Source: Adiantum capillus-veneris (Eukaryota > Streptophyta > Polypodiopsida > Polypodiales > Pteridaceae). Taken from it: DNA of 64,000 bases. The notes beneath the pieces are model-generated. The model did no database searches and was not told the DNA's origin. It was given only the letters and a program-made list of their open reading frames with translations. The stretch lies in the NCBI GenBank assembly GCA_014529385.2, contig CM043958.1, forward strand, positions 90,667,025-90,731,024. Reading direction: 5' to 3'. Position numbers and translations under genes: made by a program. The number at the start of each line of letters is the position of its first letter. Position 1 is the first letter of the stretch. Positions 45,515 through 57,409 of this stretch are shown here, one piece after another.

Positions 45515-47300
45515 TGCAATTTATCACAAATCCAACCACTCAGCTGGCAAAGGATCAGTCTCTGCACAACTTCTTGCTTTGCTGCTGAATATACCTATAC
45601 ACAAGCATTTAATTTCGGCAATCGAATCAAAGCATTTAACTGCTAGAGGTTATCTTAGTAATGATTGGTATAACTGGAGAGTTAACCTCAACCACTACTG
45701 TATTTTATATACTGCTGATGTTATGGATTAGGTCTGCTAATCTGGAACCTTACTTCCCTCGGATGTTGGTCAATTTACGTGAAAAGTTTGAATTCAGTCT
45801 TTGCTCCATCAAATGGCCCAACAAGGTCCAAATTCACTTCTGAAAGAAGTTCTGGAACCCTTAAGCCAAATGGAACCTCACTGTATAAGCTCTGTCAAAT
45901 TTTCCCTTCACTAAGCCCCAATAGACATCCTATGCATAGGATGTCTCCTGCTCTTTTTTGCCTGGATTCTTGCACTATGAATTCCCCTTGATGTGCTGAG
46001 TCCACAGTTGTTTTTACTTTTTGATTTGGACACCTATAAGCTGGTCAATGGATCAGAAATCTGTTCCGATAGCCTGTTGCTAGTCTTGATCATTCTAATC
46101 AACTCCAAATTGGACCAAAATTGAATAGGAGGCTTGCCTTAGGCTATACAACACCTTGCTATGCCCACAATCAGTATCTGGCTACAATTTCTTGCCTTAG
46201 ACATCCTACTCGTAGGATGTCTTTTTGCTCAGAATGGCTTCAAATGCAAAGCACAGGCTCCCCTTGAGGTGCTGATCACTTTGGTATGCTCAAAATTAGG
46301 TTTGGAGTGCAAAATCACACAGATGACATCCTACGCGTAGGATGTCTTTTTGGCATGTTTGACCCCAGACTTGACCCACAACTTCCCCTTGATGTCAGCA
46401 ACCCAGTAGTATGCTTAGATTTTGGTTTGGATTTCAAAAGTCCCCAATTTTAGCTGTTCTAGCCTTTTTTAGTCAAAAGTGCTAAAGTCTGCTTAGAACC
46501 CAATTTTCTCACCCAAATGAGATGAAACCTCTCTTAGTCACTCAATATATCATGCAGATCATGCTCATGCAGCCATCCTATGGTTTTGGTCTTAAAATAA
46601 TGCTTTGGCACAATTTGGGTAGGATGTCTGGCAATTTCAGTCTATCTGGCCTTATCCTGTCAAGATATGGTCAAATTTCCACTTTCCAGGTGAAAATAGG
46701 GTAAACCCCACCTTCTGAACACACTGGTCTACTCAAAATTGCAAAATTCCCACTAGATTAGCTTGTAGACATCCTACGCGTAGGATGTCTCCTGGCTTAA
46801 AATTAAAATTTTTCCTGACAGAAATGCTCTTGATGCTCTACAACTCTATCAGAAATACTCACAGTAACTTTTAAACTTCACTTCAGCTTTCAAACACACT
46901 TTTGCGTCTTTTACAACCTTGTGATGAATCTACCAAGCAAGTATACATGCATGAAGTGCTCTAGATCCTGAATAATGATGTCCTACTTACTCTACTCCTA
47001 CTCATTATGTGAAATGGTGATAATGGTGTTTTGGTTGCTTTCTGGCCTCTCTAGACTCTCAAGCTCTCCTCTCACAGCTTCTACCACTCAACTCCTACTC
47101 TTCTAATACCTAAAACTATCTCAGTCTATCTAAATCTACCTAAGTCGAAGGATCTAGGCCAGACACACGCTCCTTAGACTCCCTCTAACACCTAGAGAGT
47201 CCTCCACCCTCTAATCCTATCTAAATGTAAAACAAGACTCTTGGCAAGCCAAAGAATCCCTATTCTCAAGGACTAGTCTCGGTCACCTACCTAAGGTTTT
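45515..47300 (-). promoter_or_regulatory. Element C leader with CGCG-core palindromes
   Basis: The untranslated leader between primer-binding site and gag. Palindromes: 45,923-45,946, 46,199-46,222, 46,325-46,346 and 46,767-46,790, with cores TGCA, CTCG, CGCG and CGCG inside GACATCCTA...TAGGATGTC. A half-copy (GGTAGGATGTCTGG) lies near 46,619. The flanks show diverged repeats like those at 36.2-37.1 kb. In RNA each palindrome would form a hairpin with a four-base self-complementary loop. Confidence 0.8.
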
Positions 47301-47320
47301 CGTCCCCGGCAGCGGCGCCA
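47301..47320 (-). promoter_or_regulatory. Primer-binding site of element C (Asp-tRNA type)
   Basis: Minus strand TGGCGCCGCTGCCGGGGA, one base after the LTR end. This closely matches the primer site usual in Athila/Tat-type plant elements, complementary to tRNA-Asp. It fixes the minus orientation and the LTR edge. Confidence 0.9.
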
Positions 47321-47321
47321 A

Positions 47322-50300
47322 TGTTTGACGGATACGCCGCGACGGACGTCAGCATAGTGAGAACTCACCTAACAAGATTTGTCAGCTAAGGACGAAGCTC
47401 GACCTGCAGGCGCATGGAAGCAAGCATAGGGTGTCAACCTACACTCGACCGACTCCTAACTAATTCCTACAGAGGTCCTTGCCCAATGTCTAAGTCACAG
47501 CCTTCAGGAGTGCATAAGAGGAAACTTCCTACAACGCTTTCTAGAGACGAACACCCATCAAACAATCTCGAAACACCATAGAACTTGAAAGAGACCCTAC
47601 TAACACCAATAGGTCGCTCTCCCTAAGGTATATGAACCAAAATCCAAACCCAAAACACTCGGTGAAAAATCACGTAGGATGTCTGGCCGAAATCTGTAGG
47701 TCTTTGTTTCCAAAATCTAAAGTGCCTAATGTGTAGCTCTACTCAATGTGAACGCGTGGATATGCTGCAATGCAAAATCGGACAACGTATGCTCACCGAA
47801 TCACCAGGTGAAGCTCGTAGATAGAGCTCGCAAAACCGGACCGTACGCGCGCAATGTAGGTATCAGCAAGTTGGGACAATACTTTGAGGGTGATGAATCC
47901 AATGCGACCATACCAATCACTACTAAGGGATTAACTGTGAAGGGAATCCTTGATGGTGGTGCTGGGATTACCATTGTGACTAAAAATTGATGGGAAATTA
48001 TGGGAAGACCTCACCTTGCGACCATAACTATAGTAGTGAAGATGGCTAATGGGTCTATTGTTAAACCTATTGGGATGCTAGAAGATCTCAAGATCAAGGT
48101 CTTTGGACATAAAATAAGGACTACCTTTCTTGTTATGGATTTCTCCAAACACACTATGGCATCGGAGATGATCTTAGGACGTCCTTTCATGAGAAAAGCA
48201 AAAATGGTACATGACTAGTCTAAAATCCATGTCTACTTGCAGTTCCAAGATTCTATCATTCGAGTGGATCTTGTAATAGGTCGAGCACATCCTCTAGGAA
48301 ATAAGTTTATAATTGATCATAGATCTGACACCACAGTTCACTCGGACCCATTGCAGTATTGTTATAGTGTAAAGCGGACACTGATGTTGGGCAAGATTCT
48401 CCTTATATGGATGTACTACCTGGGATGACTGAGTCGAACAATGTGGATTGGGTCCACTTAGCAGCAACCATAGACACTTGGGAAAACAGGGGGACGACCT
48501 GGGTAACACCTGAGGGGGATGAAATGCCCGTACCCCTAAATATGCTACAAACAATGAATATAGCTTCTGACAAGACTCATCCTACTATAGCAAAGAAAAC
48601 ATACAAGTGGGTCCCTAAATCTTCTTTAGCGACCATGGTTGATGCTAAAAAACAGAAGCCCATATTTTGGAATCCTGGTAAGAGACGTCCCATTCGCCTC
48701 AAGAAATGTAAAGAAACATTCCGTTGGATTCCTAAACGACTATTGGAAGCCCAAGGCTTCTATCAAGGAAATGATCAAATCTAGGTGCCAAAACGTAGAT
48801 TGTGTTCTTACCTATCACCTGATGTTTGACGGATACGCCGCGACGGACGTCAGCACAACGAGAACTCACCTAACAAGATTTGTCAGCTAAGGACGAAGCT
48901 CGACTCGGAGGCGCGTGGAATCAAGTATAGGGTGTCAACCTACACTCGACCGACTCCTAACTAATTCCTACAGAGGTCCTTGCCCAATGTCTAAGTCACA
49001 GCCTTCAGGAGTGCATAAGAGGAAACTTCCTACAACGCTTTTTAGAGTCGAACACCCATCAAACAATCTCAAAACACCATAAAACTTGAAGGAGACCCTA
49101 CTAACACCAATAGGTCGCGCTCCCTAAGGTCTATGAACCAAAATCCCAACCCAAAACACCCGATGCAAAATCACGTAGGATGTATGGCCAAAATCTGTAG
49201 GTCTTCGTTTCCAAAATCTAAAGTGCCTAATGTGTAGCTCTACTCAATGTGAACGCGTGGATATGCTACAATGCAAAATCGGACAACGTATGCTCACCGA
49301 ATCACCAGGTGAAGCTCGTAGATGGAGCTCGCAAAACCAGACCGTACGCGCGCAATGTAGGTATCAGCAAGTTGGGACAATACTTTGAGGGTGGTGAATT
49401 CAATGCGACCATACCAATCACTACTAAGGGATTAACTGTGAAGGGAATCCTTGATGGTGGTGCTGGGATTACCATTGTGACTAAAAATTGATGGGAAACT
49501 ATGGGAAGACCTCACCTTGCGACCATAACTATAGTAGTGAAGATGGCTAATGGGTCTATTGTTAAACCTATTGGGATACTAGAATCTCAAGATCAAGGTC
49601 TTTGGACATAAAATAAGGATTACCTTTATTGTTATGGATTTCTCCAAACACACTATGGCATCGGAGATGATCTTAGGACGTCCTTTCATGAGAAAAGCAA
49701 AAATGGTACATGACTGGTCTAAAAACCATGTCTACTTGCAGTTCCAAGATTCTATCATTCGAGTGGATCTTGTAATAGGTCGAGCACATCCTCTAGGAAA
49801 CAGGTTTAATTGATCATAGATCTGACACCACAGTTCACTCGGACCCCTTGCAATATTGTTATAGTGTAAAGCGGACACTGATGTTGGGGAAGATTCTCCT
49901 TATATGGATGTACTACCTGGGATGACTGAGTCGAACAATGTGGATTGGGTCCACTTAACAGCAACCATAGACACTTGGGGAAATAGGGGGACGACCTGGG
50001 TAACACCTGAGGGGGATGAAATGCCTGTACCCCTAAATATGCTACAAGCAATGAATATAGCTTCTGACAAGTCTCATCCTACTATAGCAAAGAAAACATA
50101 CAAGTGGGTCCCTAAATCTTCTTTAGCGACCATGGTTGATGCTAAAAAACAGAACCCATATTTTTGAATCCTGGTAAGAGACGTCCCATTCGCCCCAAGA
50201 AATGTAAAGAAACATTCCGTTGGATTCCTAAACGACTATTGGAAGCCCAAGGCTTCTATCAAGGAAATGATCAAATCTAGGTGCCAAAACGTAGATTGTG

Positions 50301-53300
50301 TTCTTACATGTCACCTGATGTTTGACGAATACGCCGCAACAGACGTCAGCATAGCGAGAACTCACCTAACAAGATTTGTCAGCTAAGGAAGAAGCTCCAC
50401 TTGGAGGTGCGTGGAATCAAGTATAGGGTGTCAACCTACACTCGACCGACTCCTAACTAATTCCTACAGAGGTCCTTGCCCAATGTATAAGTCACAGCCT
50501 TCAGGAGTGCATAAGAGGAAACTTCCTACAACGCTTTTTAGAGTCGAACACCCATCAAACAATTTCGAAACACCATAGAAATTGAAGGAGACCCTACTAA
50601 CACCAATAGGTCGCTCTCCCTAAGGTCTATGAACCAAAATCCCAACCCAAAACACCCGATGCAAAATCACGTAGGATGTCTGGCCGAAATCTGTAGGTCT
50701 TCGTTTCCAAAATCTAAAGTGCCTAATGTGTAGCTCTACTCAATGTGAACGCGTGGATATGCTGCAATGCAAAATCGGACAACGTATGCTCACCGAATCA
50801 CCAGGTGAAGCTTGTAGATGGAGCTCGCAAAACCGGACCGTACGCGCGCAATGCAGGTATCATTAAGTTGGGACAATACTTTGAGGGTGATGAATCCAAT
50901 GCGACCATACCAATCACTACTAAGGGATTAACTGTGAAGGGAATCCTTGATGGTGGCATTGGGATTACCATTGTGACTAAAAATTGATGGGAAACTATGG
51001 GAAGACCTCACCTTGCAACCACAACTATAGTAGTGAAGATGGCTAATGGGTCTATTGTTAAACCTATTGGGATGCTAGAAGATCTCAAGATCAAGGTCTT
51101 TGGACATAAAATAAGGATTACCTTTATTGTTATCGATTTCTCCAAACACACTATGGCATCGGAGATGATTTTAGGACGTTTCATGAGAAAAGCAAAAATG
51201 GTACATGACTGGTATAAAAACCATGTCTACTTGCAGTTCCAAGATTCTGTCATTCGAGTGGAGATTGTAACAGGTCAATCAAATCCTCTAGGAAATAGGT
51301 TTATAATTGATCATAGATCTGACACCACAGTTCACTCGGACCCATTGCAGTATTGTTATAGTGTAAAGCGGACACTGATGTTGGGGAAGATTCTCCTTAT
51401 ATCGATGTACTACCTGGGATGACTGAGTCGAACAATGTGGATTGGGTCCACTTAGCAGCAACCATAAACACTTGGGGAAACAGGGGGACGGCCTGGTTAA
51501 CACCTGAGGGGGATGAAATGCCCGTACCCCTAAATATGCTACAAGCAATGCATATAGCTTTTGACAAGACTCATCCTACTATAACAAAGAAAACATACAA
51601 GTGGGTCCCTAAATCTTCTTTAGCGACCATGGTTGATGCTAAAAAACAGAAGCCCATATTTTTGAATCCTGGTAAGAGATGTCCCATTCGCCCCGAGAAA
51701 TATAAAGAAACATTCCGTTGGATTCCTAAACGACTATTGGAAGCCCAAGGCTACTATCAAGGAAATGATCAAATCTAGGTGCAAAAACGTAGATTGTGTT
51801 CTTACCTGTCACCTGATGTTTGACGGATACGCCGCGACGGACATCAGCACAACGAGAACTCACCTAACAAGATTTGTCAGCTAAGGACAAAGCTCAACTC
51901 GGAGGCGCGTGGAAGCAAACATAGGGTGTCAACCTACACTCGAACGACTCCTAACTAATTCCTATAGAGGTCCTTGCCCAATGTCTAAGTCACAGTCTTC
52001 AGGAGTGCATAAGAGGAAACTTCCTACAACGCTTTTTAGAGTCGAACACCCATCAAACAATCTCGAAACACCATAGAACTTGAAGGAGACCCTACTAACA
52101 CCAATAGGTTGCTCTCCCTAAGGTCTATGAACCAAAATCCCAACCCAAAACACCCGGTGCAAAATCACGTAGGATGTCTGGCCGAAATCTGTAGGCCTTC
52201 TTTTACAAAATCTAAAGTGCCTAATGTGTAGCTCTACTCAATGTGAACGTGTGGATATGCTGCAATGCAAAATCGGACAACGTATGCTCACCGAATCACC
52301 AGGTGAAGCTCGTAGATGGAGCTCGCAAAACCGGACCGTACGCGCGCAATGTAGGTATCAGCAAGTTGGGACAATACTTTGAGGGTGATGAATCCAATGC
52401 GACCATACCAATCACTACTAAGGGATTAACTGTAAAGGGAATCCTTGATGGTGGCGCTGGGATTAGCATTGTGACTAAAAATTGATGGTAAACTATGGGA
52501 AGACCTCACCTTACAACCACAACTATAGTAGTGAAGATGGCTAATGGGCCTATTGTTAAACCTATTGGGATGCTAGAAGATCTGAAGATCAAGGTCTTTG
52601 GACATAAAATAAGGATTACCTTTATTGTTATGGATTTCTCCAAACAAACTATGGCATCGGAGATGATCTTAGGACGTCCTTTCATGAGAAAAGCAAAAAT
52701 GGTACATGACTGGTCTAAAAACCATGTCTACTTACAATTCCAAGATTCTGTCATTCGAGTGGATCTTGTAAATAGGTTGAGCACATCCTCTACGAAACAG
52801 ATTTATAATCGATCATAGATCTGACACCACAACTCACTCGGACCCATTGCAGTATTGTTATAGTGTAAAGCGGACAGTGATGTTGGGGAGGATTCTCCTT
52901 ATATGGATGTACTACCTGGGATGACTGAGTCGAACAAGGTGGATTGGGTCCACTTAGTAGCAACCATAGACACTTGGGGAAACAGGTGGACGACCTGGGT
53001 AACACCTGAGGGGGATGAAATGCCCGTACCCCTAAATATGCTACAAGCAATGCATATAGATTTTGACAAGACTCATCCTACTATAACAAAGAAAACATAC
53101 AAGTGGGTCCCTAAATCTTCTTTAGCGACCATGGTTAATGCTAAAAAACAGAAGCCCATATTTTTGAATCCTGGTAAGAGACGTCCCATTCGCCCCAAGA
53201 AATGTAAAGAAACATTCCGTTGGATTCCTAAATGACTATTGGAAGCCCAAGGCTACTATCAAGGAAATGATCAAATCTAGGTGCCAAAACGTAGATTGTC

Positions 53301-54239
53301 ACCTGATGTTTGACGGATACGCCGCAACGGACGTCAGCACAACGAGAACTCACCTAACAAGATTTGTCAGCTAAGGACAAAGCTCAACTCGGAGGCGCGT
53401 GGAAGCAAACATAGGGTGTCAACCTACACTCGAACGACTCCTAACTAATTCCTACAGAGGTCCTTGCCCAATGTCTAAGTCACAGTCTTCAGGAGTGCAT
53501 AAGAGGAAACTTCGTACAACGCTTTCTAGAGCCGAACACCCATCAAACAATCTCGAAACACCATAGAACTTGAAGGAGACCCTATTAACACCAATAGGTC
53601 GCTCTCCCTAAGGTCTATGAACCAAAATCCCAACCCAAAATACCCGGTGCAAAATAACGTAGGATGTCTGGCCGAAATTTGTAGGTCTTCGTTTCCAAAA
53701 TCTAAAGTGCCTAATGTGTAGCTCTACTCAATGTGAACGCGTGGATATACTGCAATGTAAAATCGGACAACGTATGCTCACCGAATCACCAGGTGAAGCT
53801 CATAGATGGAGCTCGCAAAACCGGACCGTACGTGCGCAATGTAGGTATCAGCGCGTAGCTCTTATCGGGGGCAACACGCTGCACTTCTCCGCTCTCGATT
53901 CCGACCACCGGTGCACACGTAGCGTGAAGATGAAGCTCACACTCTCTCTCGTACACAATACGCTCACTCACAGACTTCAAACTTTTTTTAAAATGACAAA
54001 ATGTTTTTTTTCATTAAGGTGAAAAAGTGGTATAAATACCTTACAATTCTCAAACCCCTAAAGTTCCATATTAACCATCTACTCAATCTAAATGTCAAAA
54101 TTGGGATACAATCTGGAAACTTCTGTAAGCCCCAATATTTACAAGGTGAAATGTCGGGTTTTCGCAATAAATGAATAATTACAAAAAATGATGATCTGCC
54201 GAGCAGTCAATTTCCGTAGGGTGTGTCCAGATTCTAACA
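47322..54239 (-). repeat. Expanded 5' LTR of element C containing a 1.5-kb tandem array
   Basis: A normal LTR would be about 930 bp; this one is 6.9 kb. Units start with TGTTTGAC at 47,322, 48,823, 50,319 and 51,817, each about 1.5 kb; a complete LTR copy follows from 53,307 to 54,239. Each unit is the LTR portion up to TATCAGC (about 545 bp) plus about 955 bp identical in kind to 30,638-31,592 of the host element. The join reads TATCAGC-AAGTTGGG (TATCATT in unit 3). All units carry the same disabling TGA, frameshift and TAG as the host copy. Confidence 0.9.
47748..47990 (+). other. Chimeric 80-residue open frame in the array (first of four)
   Basis: LTR-derived codons (MNAWICCNAKSDNVCSPNHQ) are fused in frame to the host protease start (KLGQYFEGDESNAT) and end at the inherited TGA. 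The same frame recurs at 49,249-49,491, 50,745-50,987 and 52,243-52,485. It is a by-product of the tandem junction. There is no evidence for expression. Confidence 0.6.
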
Positions 54240-54244
54240 CCTGG
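54240..54244. repeat. Target-site duplication, right copy
   Basis: CCTGG directly after the outer LTR edge; partner CCTGA at 31,588-31,592. Confidence 0.6.
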
Positions 54245-54687
54245 CCCATGTGAGCTCAATCTTGTAGCTCCAAAACAAATTAACGATCGTGGAAAGAAAA
54301 AAATCACAGAACGCTACATACCTGTTCCAGAGCTAGTTTGGGTACCGAAGAAAGAACGATTTGTTCCACCTAGCTCAGGAAGGGGGGAGTCCCAAGAAGC
54401 TTCTAGCTCCTAATGTAATGCATCCATAGAGGTAAAAGCTTTTTCATAGCCTCCACCTACAGTAATGGACCTCCATGAAGCTACAAAAGAATCCACACCT
54501 CCCAGTGTTCAAGAATCACCTGATGAAGCACTTCAAGTTCAATCTTGGGAGAGTACCTTACCACCCTTGCAACTCGATGAGGCACCTAAGTTAAGAGAAA
54601 ACTAATGGCAAAAATCCCCACCTATTACCAATTGGAACAATCGGTTTCAAAGGGTGACAAGCACATTTCAAACGGTATGATCTACCC
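54245..54687 (+). pseudogene. Host element, C-terminal polyprotein part after the insertion
   Basis: The reading resumes with LNLVAPKQINDRGKKKITER, then PVPELVWVPKKERFVPPSSG. Element D has MTNRGKGKITE and SPELVWAPRQNQFIPPSSGR in the same relative place after WIPKRLLETQGYYDGN, and the host has WIPKRLLEAQGYYQGN just before 31,592. This shows that 27.5-31.6 kb and 54.2 kb onward were one element. Ser-rich and acidic stretches follow, with stops. Confidence 0.7.
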
Positions 54688-54701
54688 AAGGAAGAGGGCA
54701 G
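54688..54701 (+). promoter_or_regulatory. First polypurine tract of the host element
   Basis: AAGGAAGAGGGCAG followed by TGTTTGCTGACAG, directly after the coding end. A TATA-like GTATGTATAAAGCC occurs about 80 bases later. Confidence 0.55.
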
Positions 54702-56310
54702 TGTTTGCTGACAGTCATCATTCACTTACTCTCCTCTCAAGCTTCCTCCCTGACCTCTCAATCTCCAATCTTAGGGAATGTATGTATAAAGCCTTATACT
54801 CACAAAAAATAAAAATAATAAAGAGCAAGAGCAATTAGCAAACAAGTATACACAATAAAAGTCAAAACATTGACCTAGACCTACACATTCATATCCGGTA
54901 CACTGAAACAGAAACCTATGCCATAAAACACCTTTGATCCTCATCACTCGAGTGATGGAGGGTAGGTAGGATTAGTACAATATGAGTGTTTCTGTTTTAG
55001 AGTTGAGTGATTAGCAAAGTTCTTTCTTCCCACTGATGTGCGTCCTAGAGGTAATCTTTGTGCTTCCTTGTGTGTACAGGAACGTGTTGCTGTGGTTAGG
55101 ATTTGGACCTTCATGGAATCTTTCTCTCATTCACATTTCAAATCAAGCGTGACCATCAACACAAACAGGTGTTTCTTGTCCATTAGCATTGCCCCTTATC
55201 TTTTTGCATCCATGTTTGTCTGCTTTAATTGTGATTGGTAGCATAATATTCAACACATTTTCTTAGTATCAAACATTAAATTCAATGTAATTTTTTGTCA
55301 TAATCACTTGTCTAGGTTTAAAAATCAAGCAATCCGACTAAGCTAGTTTGACCAAGCTAGGTGTTAGAGATCTTCTCTTAATACCATGGGGAATGCCTTC
55401 CTAATAATTAATGGTTACTTAAGTTCTTAATCCAATTCAAGCAGCATTGTGTGAAATGTACTAGGGCTTTCTAGTGGGCTTAGTCCCTATTGACCTTTAT
55501 CTTAAGTATTATAAAGGGAGTTTACTAGTGTGATGAGCTAGGGGAGGTGTAACATTGTTATATGACCCCCCAAAATTACAAAATTAAAATTCTGAAAACG
55601 AACAAACAAAAAATCAAAGTGCCACAATGTAAAATCTTAAGCTAGAAGAGAAACCTCAGCTTGATTTGGTACTTCACTCACATGTATCGCCTATGGTACT
55701 AGAGCCCTAGAGGTTCCCAGTGTGGGTGCTTTTCCTTGAAAAGCAAAAAACCCAAGGCATACAAAATAAGCACACACATCAAAATTGAATCACTGTGAAA
55801 AGACTTTGGGGGGTCAAAGAAAAGGTAATCAGTCAGGCGATGATTTCATGAGAAATTTGTTTTATCGTACCTTAAGTACAAGGTCTTCTAGGTATAGCCT
55901 CTAGTCAGCCCTCGAACATGAAATACTTGGCTCTCGCGATTAAACAACTTAATTGACCAGAGAAAATTAAGAAGCTTACCCATGGTATTAATAGTCGATC
56001 TCTAGTACCTTTCGACTGTTAGATTAGCGACCCTAGATTTGTTTACTTTTTACCTTTACATCTGTTTATGCATTTGATTATATTGAAATTTAATGTTTAT
56101 TGCTGACAAATGGTTTAAAATTCTGTTACCAATCAATTTGTCTGCCTAAAACTGCATATGCTTTTTAATTGTATATGAGAATGCAATTACTGTGCCAATG
56201 TTGTTTGATTGTGCAGTGACTGAAGAAGGCTAAGAACATTCATCTCAAATGCTCTTCCACCTCGACGAACACGCTGCAACTCAATAGCTTCCGAGGACGG
56301 AATTCACATC
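54702..56310 (+). mobile_element. Host element region between two polypurine tracts
   Basis: Non-coding on inspection. It matches, inverted, the region 60,950-58,942 of element D, for example ACACAAACAGGTGTTTCTTG and ACCATGGGGAATGCCTTCCT. An intron-like 3' end (TTTGATTGTGCAG) lies near 56,205. The 152-residue frame present in D is absent here. Confidence 0.5.
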
Positions 56311-56631
56311 AGGAAGGGGGCATGTTAACCCTCACGGCTCACATACACCCTATCACCTACGACGGATGTTGTATTAATTACTTATTAGAGTCAGGTACCG
56401 GGCTTGTCGGTCCAATAGGAAAAGGGTAAGAGTAATCGCCAATGAGAGGCGCACTCTAACTGAAACATTCAAGGGATTAGTTGGCTAAGCATGGGCGGCC
56501 AAGTGTGAATGGGGTGAGCTCATATAAAAGTCAACTAAACCTAAAATTCACTCATTCTCTCATTTGTGCAATTGAAGAGTGCTCTTGCTCCATCGCCATC
56601 TTCTTCTTCATCTCCTTGTGTGTGTGTGTGT

Positions 56632-56705
<74 letters not shown>

Positions 56706-56930
56706 ATTGCGGCGGCACGACGGCGGCGAGGCGGTTGAGCGCGGCGTAGCGGTGTCTCCCTCTTCTTCGCGGTGAGGAATCCTCCATGATAGGAAGCGTA
56801 GAGCGGTGAGTGACACACCAACGCCGTCTTTGAGCTTACTAGTTTAGGCTTGTTGTGTTCTTGGAGCCATTTGTGGCTCGCACATGGTGTATCGGCAAGT
56901 TCCTTGCATTGACACGTGCGACATACGTGC
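56311..56930 (+). mobile_element. Second polypurine tract and LTR-like segment of the host element
   Basis: AGGAAGGGGG at 56,311-56,320, then TGTTAACCCTCACGG at 56,323. A TATA box (CATATAAAAG) lies at 56,521-56,530. A GT tract runs into a long GA tract (56,617-56,704). The inverted counterpart lies at 58,941-58,122. Similarity ends near 56,930, which may mark the LTR edge. Confidence 0.5.
56635..56704 (+). repeat. (GA)n microsatellite after a short (GT)n
   Basis: About 34 GA units in the transcribed part of the LTR-like segment. Confidence 0.97.
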
Positions 56931-57351
56931 ACAATCGAAATCCATGTTGGGAAGCATTTTGAAATTCCAAATAGTGGAGGTTGTCCTGGCCACATGGGGA
57001 TGCTAGTGTACAACTTTTTCTAATTTTAGGGTTTGGAGAACATGAATCACGATCCACGTTCCACCACCTTTTGCTATTGTTTTTGCATCCATTGATTCTG
57101 CCAATTACCAGGGGTTTTTTGATGAAAAGTTTTTTGGTTTTGGGTGAGTTTTGAAGTCCCCCATTGGCATTGACAATTTGCAAATTTTGCGACTTTGATC
57201 TGTTGTTTTGGTATTGTTTGTGTAGTATGGGATATACACAAATGTTCTTGTAGGGTTAATGATCATACCTATCAAATATGGTGTAGTAAGAGCTACCGAG
57301 GTGGTTGCAGTAGGCAGAAACAAAGCGGAAAACCCTATTCTTCTGTGGGTC

Positions 57352-57409
<58 letters not shown>

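Larger units (their letters stand above)
31593..54239 (-). mobile_element. Element C: nested 22.6-kb Ty3/gypsy element, Athila/Tat-like
   Basis: Minus-strand order: expanded 5' LTR (54,239-47,322), primer-binding site, palindromic leader, gag, zinc knuckles, protease, linker, RT, WIPK repeats, polypurine-like tract (38.7 kb), second palindromic leader, ORF-X, polypurine tract, 3' LTR (32,520-31,593). The LTR ends compared by eye (384 terminal bases) differ by roughly 5 percent, so the insertion is not recent. RNase H and integrase are missing. It splits the reading frame of the host element and is bordered by CCTGA/CCTGG. The alternative is two fused elements sharing outer LTRs, since the leader occurs twice. 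Confidence 0.75.

Noticed and set aside
36245-46790. CRISPR-like array of regularly spaced palindromes
   Set aside because: Spacing is about 125-445 bp with diverged repeats between, the context is a plant retrotransposon leader, and no cas genes exist. This is not CRISPR.
47301-47320. tRNA gene
   Set aside because: The sequence complementary to a tRNA 3' end is a primer-binding site of about 18 bases. No cloverleaf surrounds it.
48294-53050. Recurrent 81-86-residue minus-strand frame in the array
   Set aside because: It recurs because the DNA unit recurs. It is the antisense of host protease-linker sequence and has no independent support.
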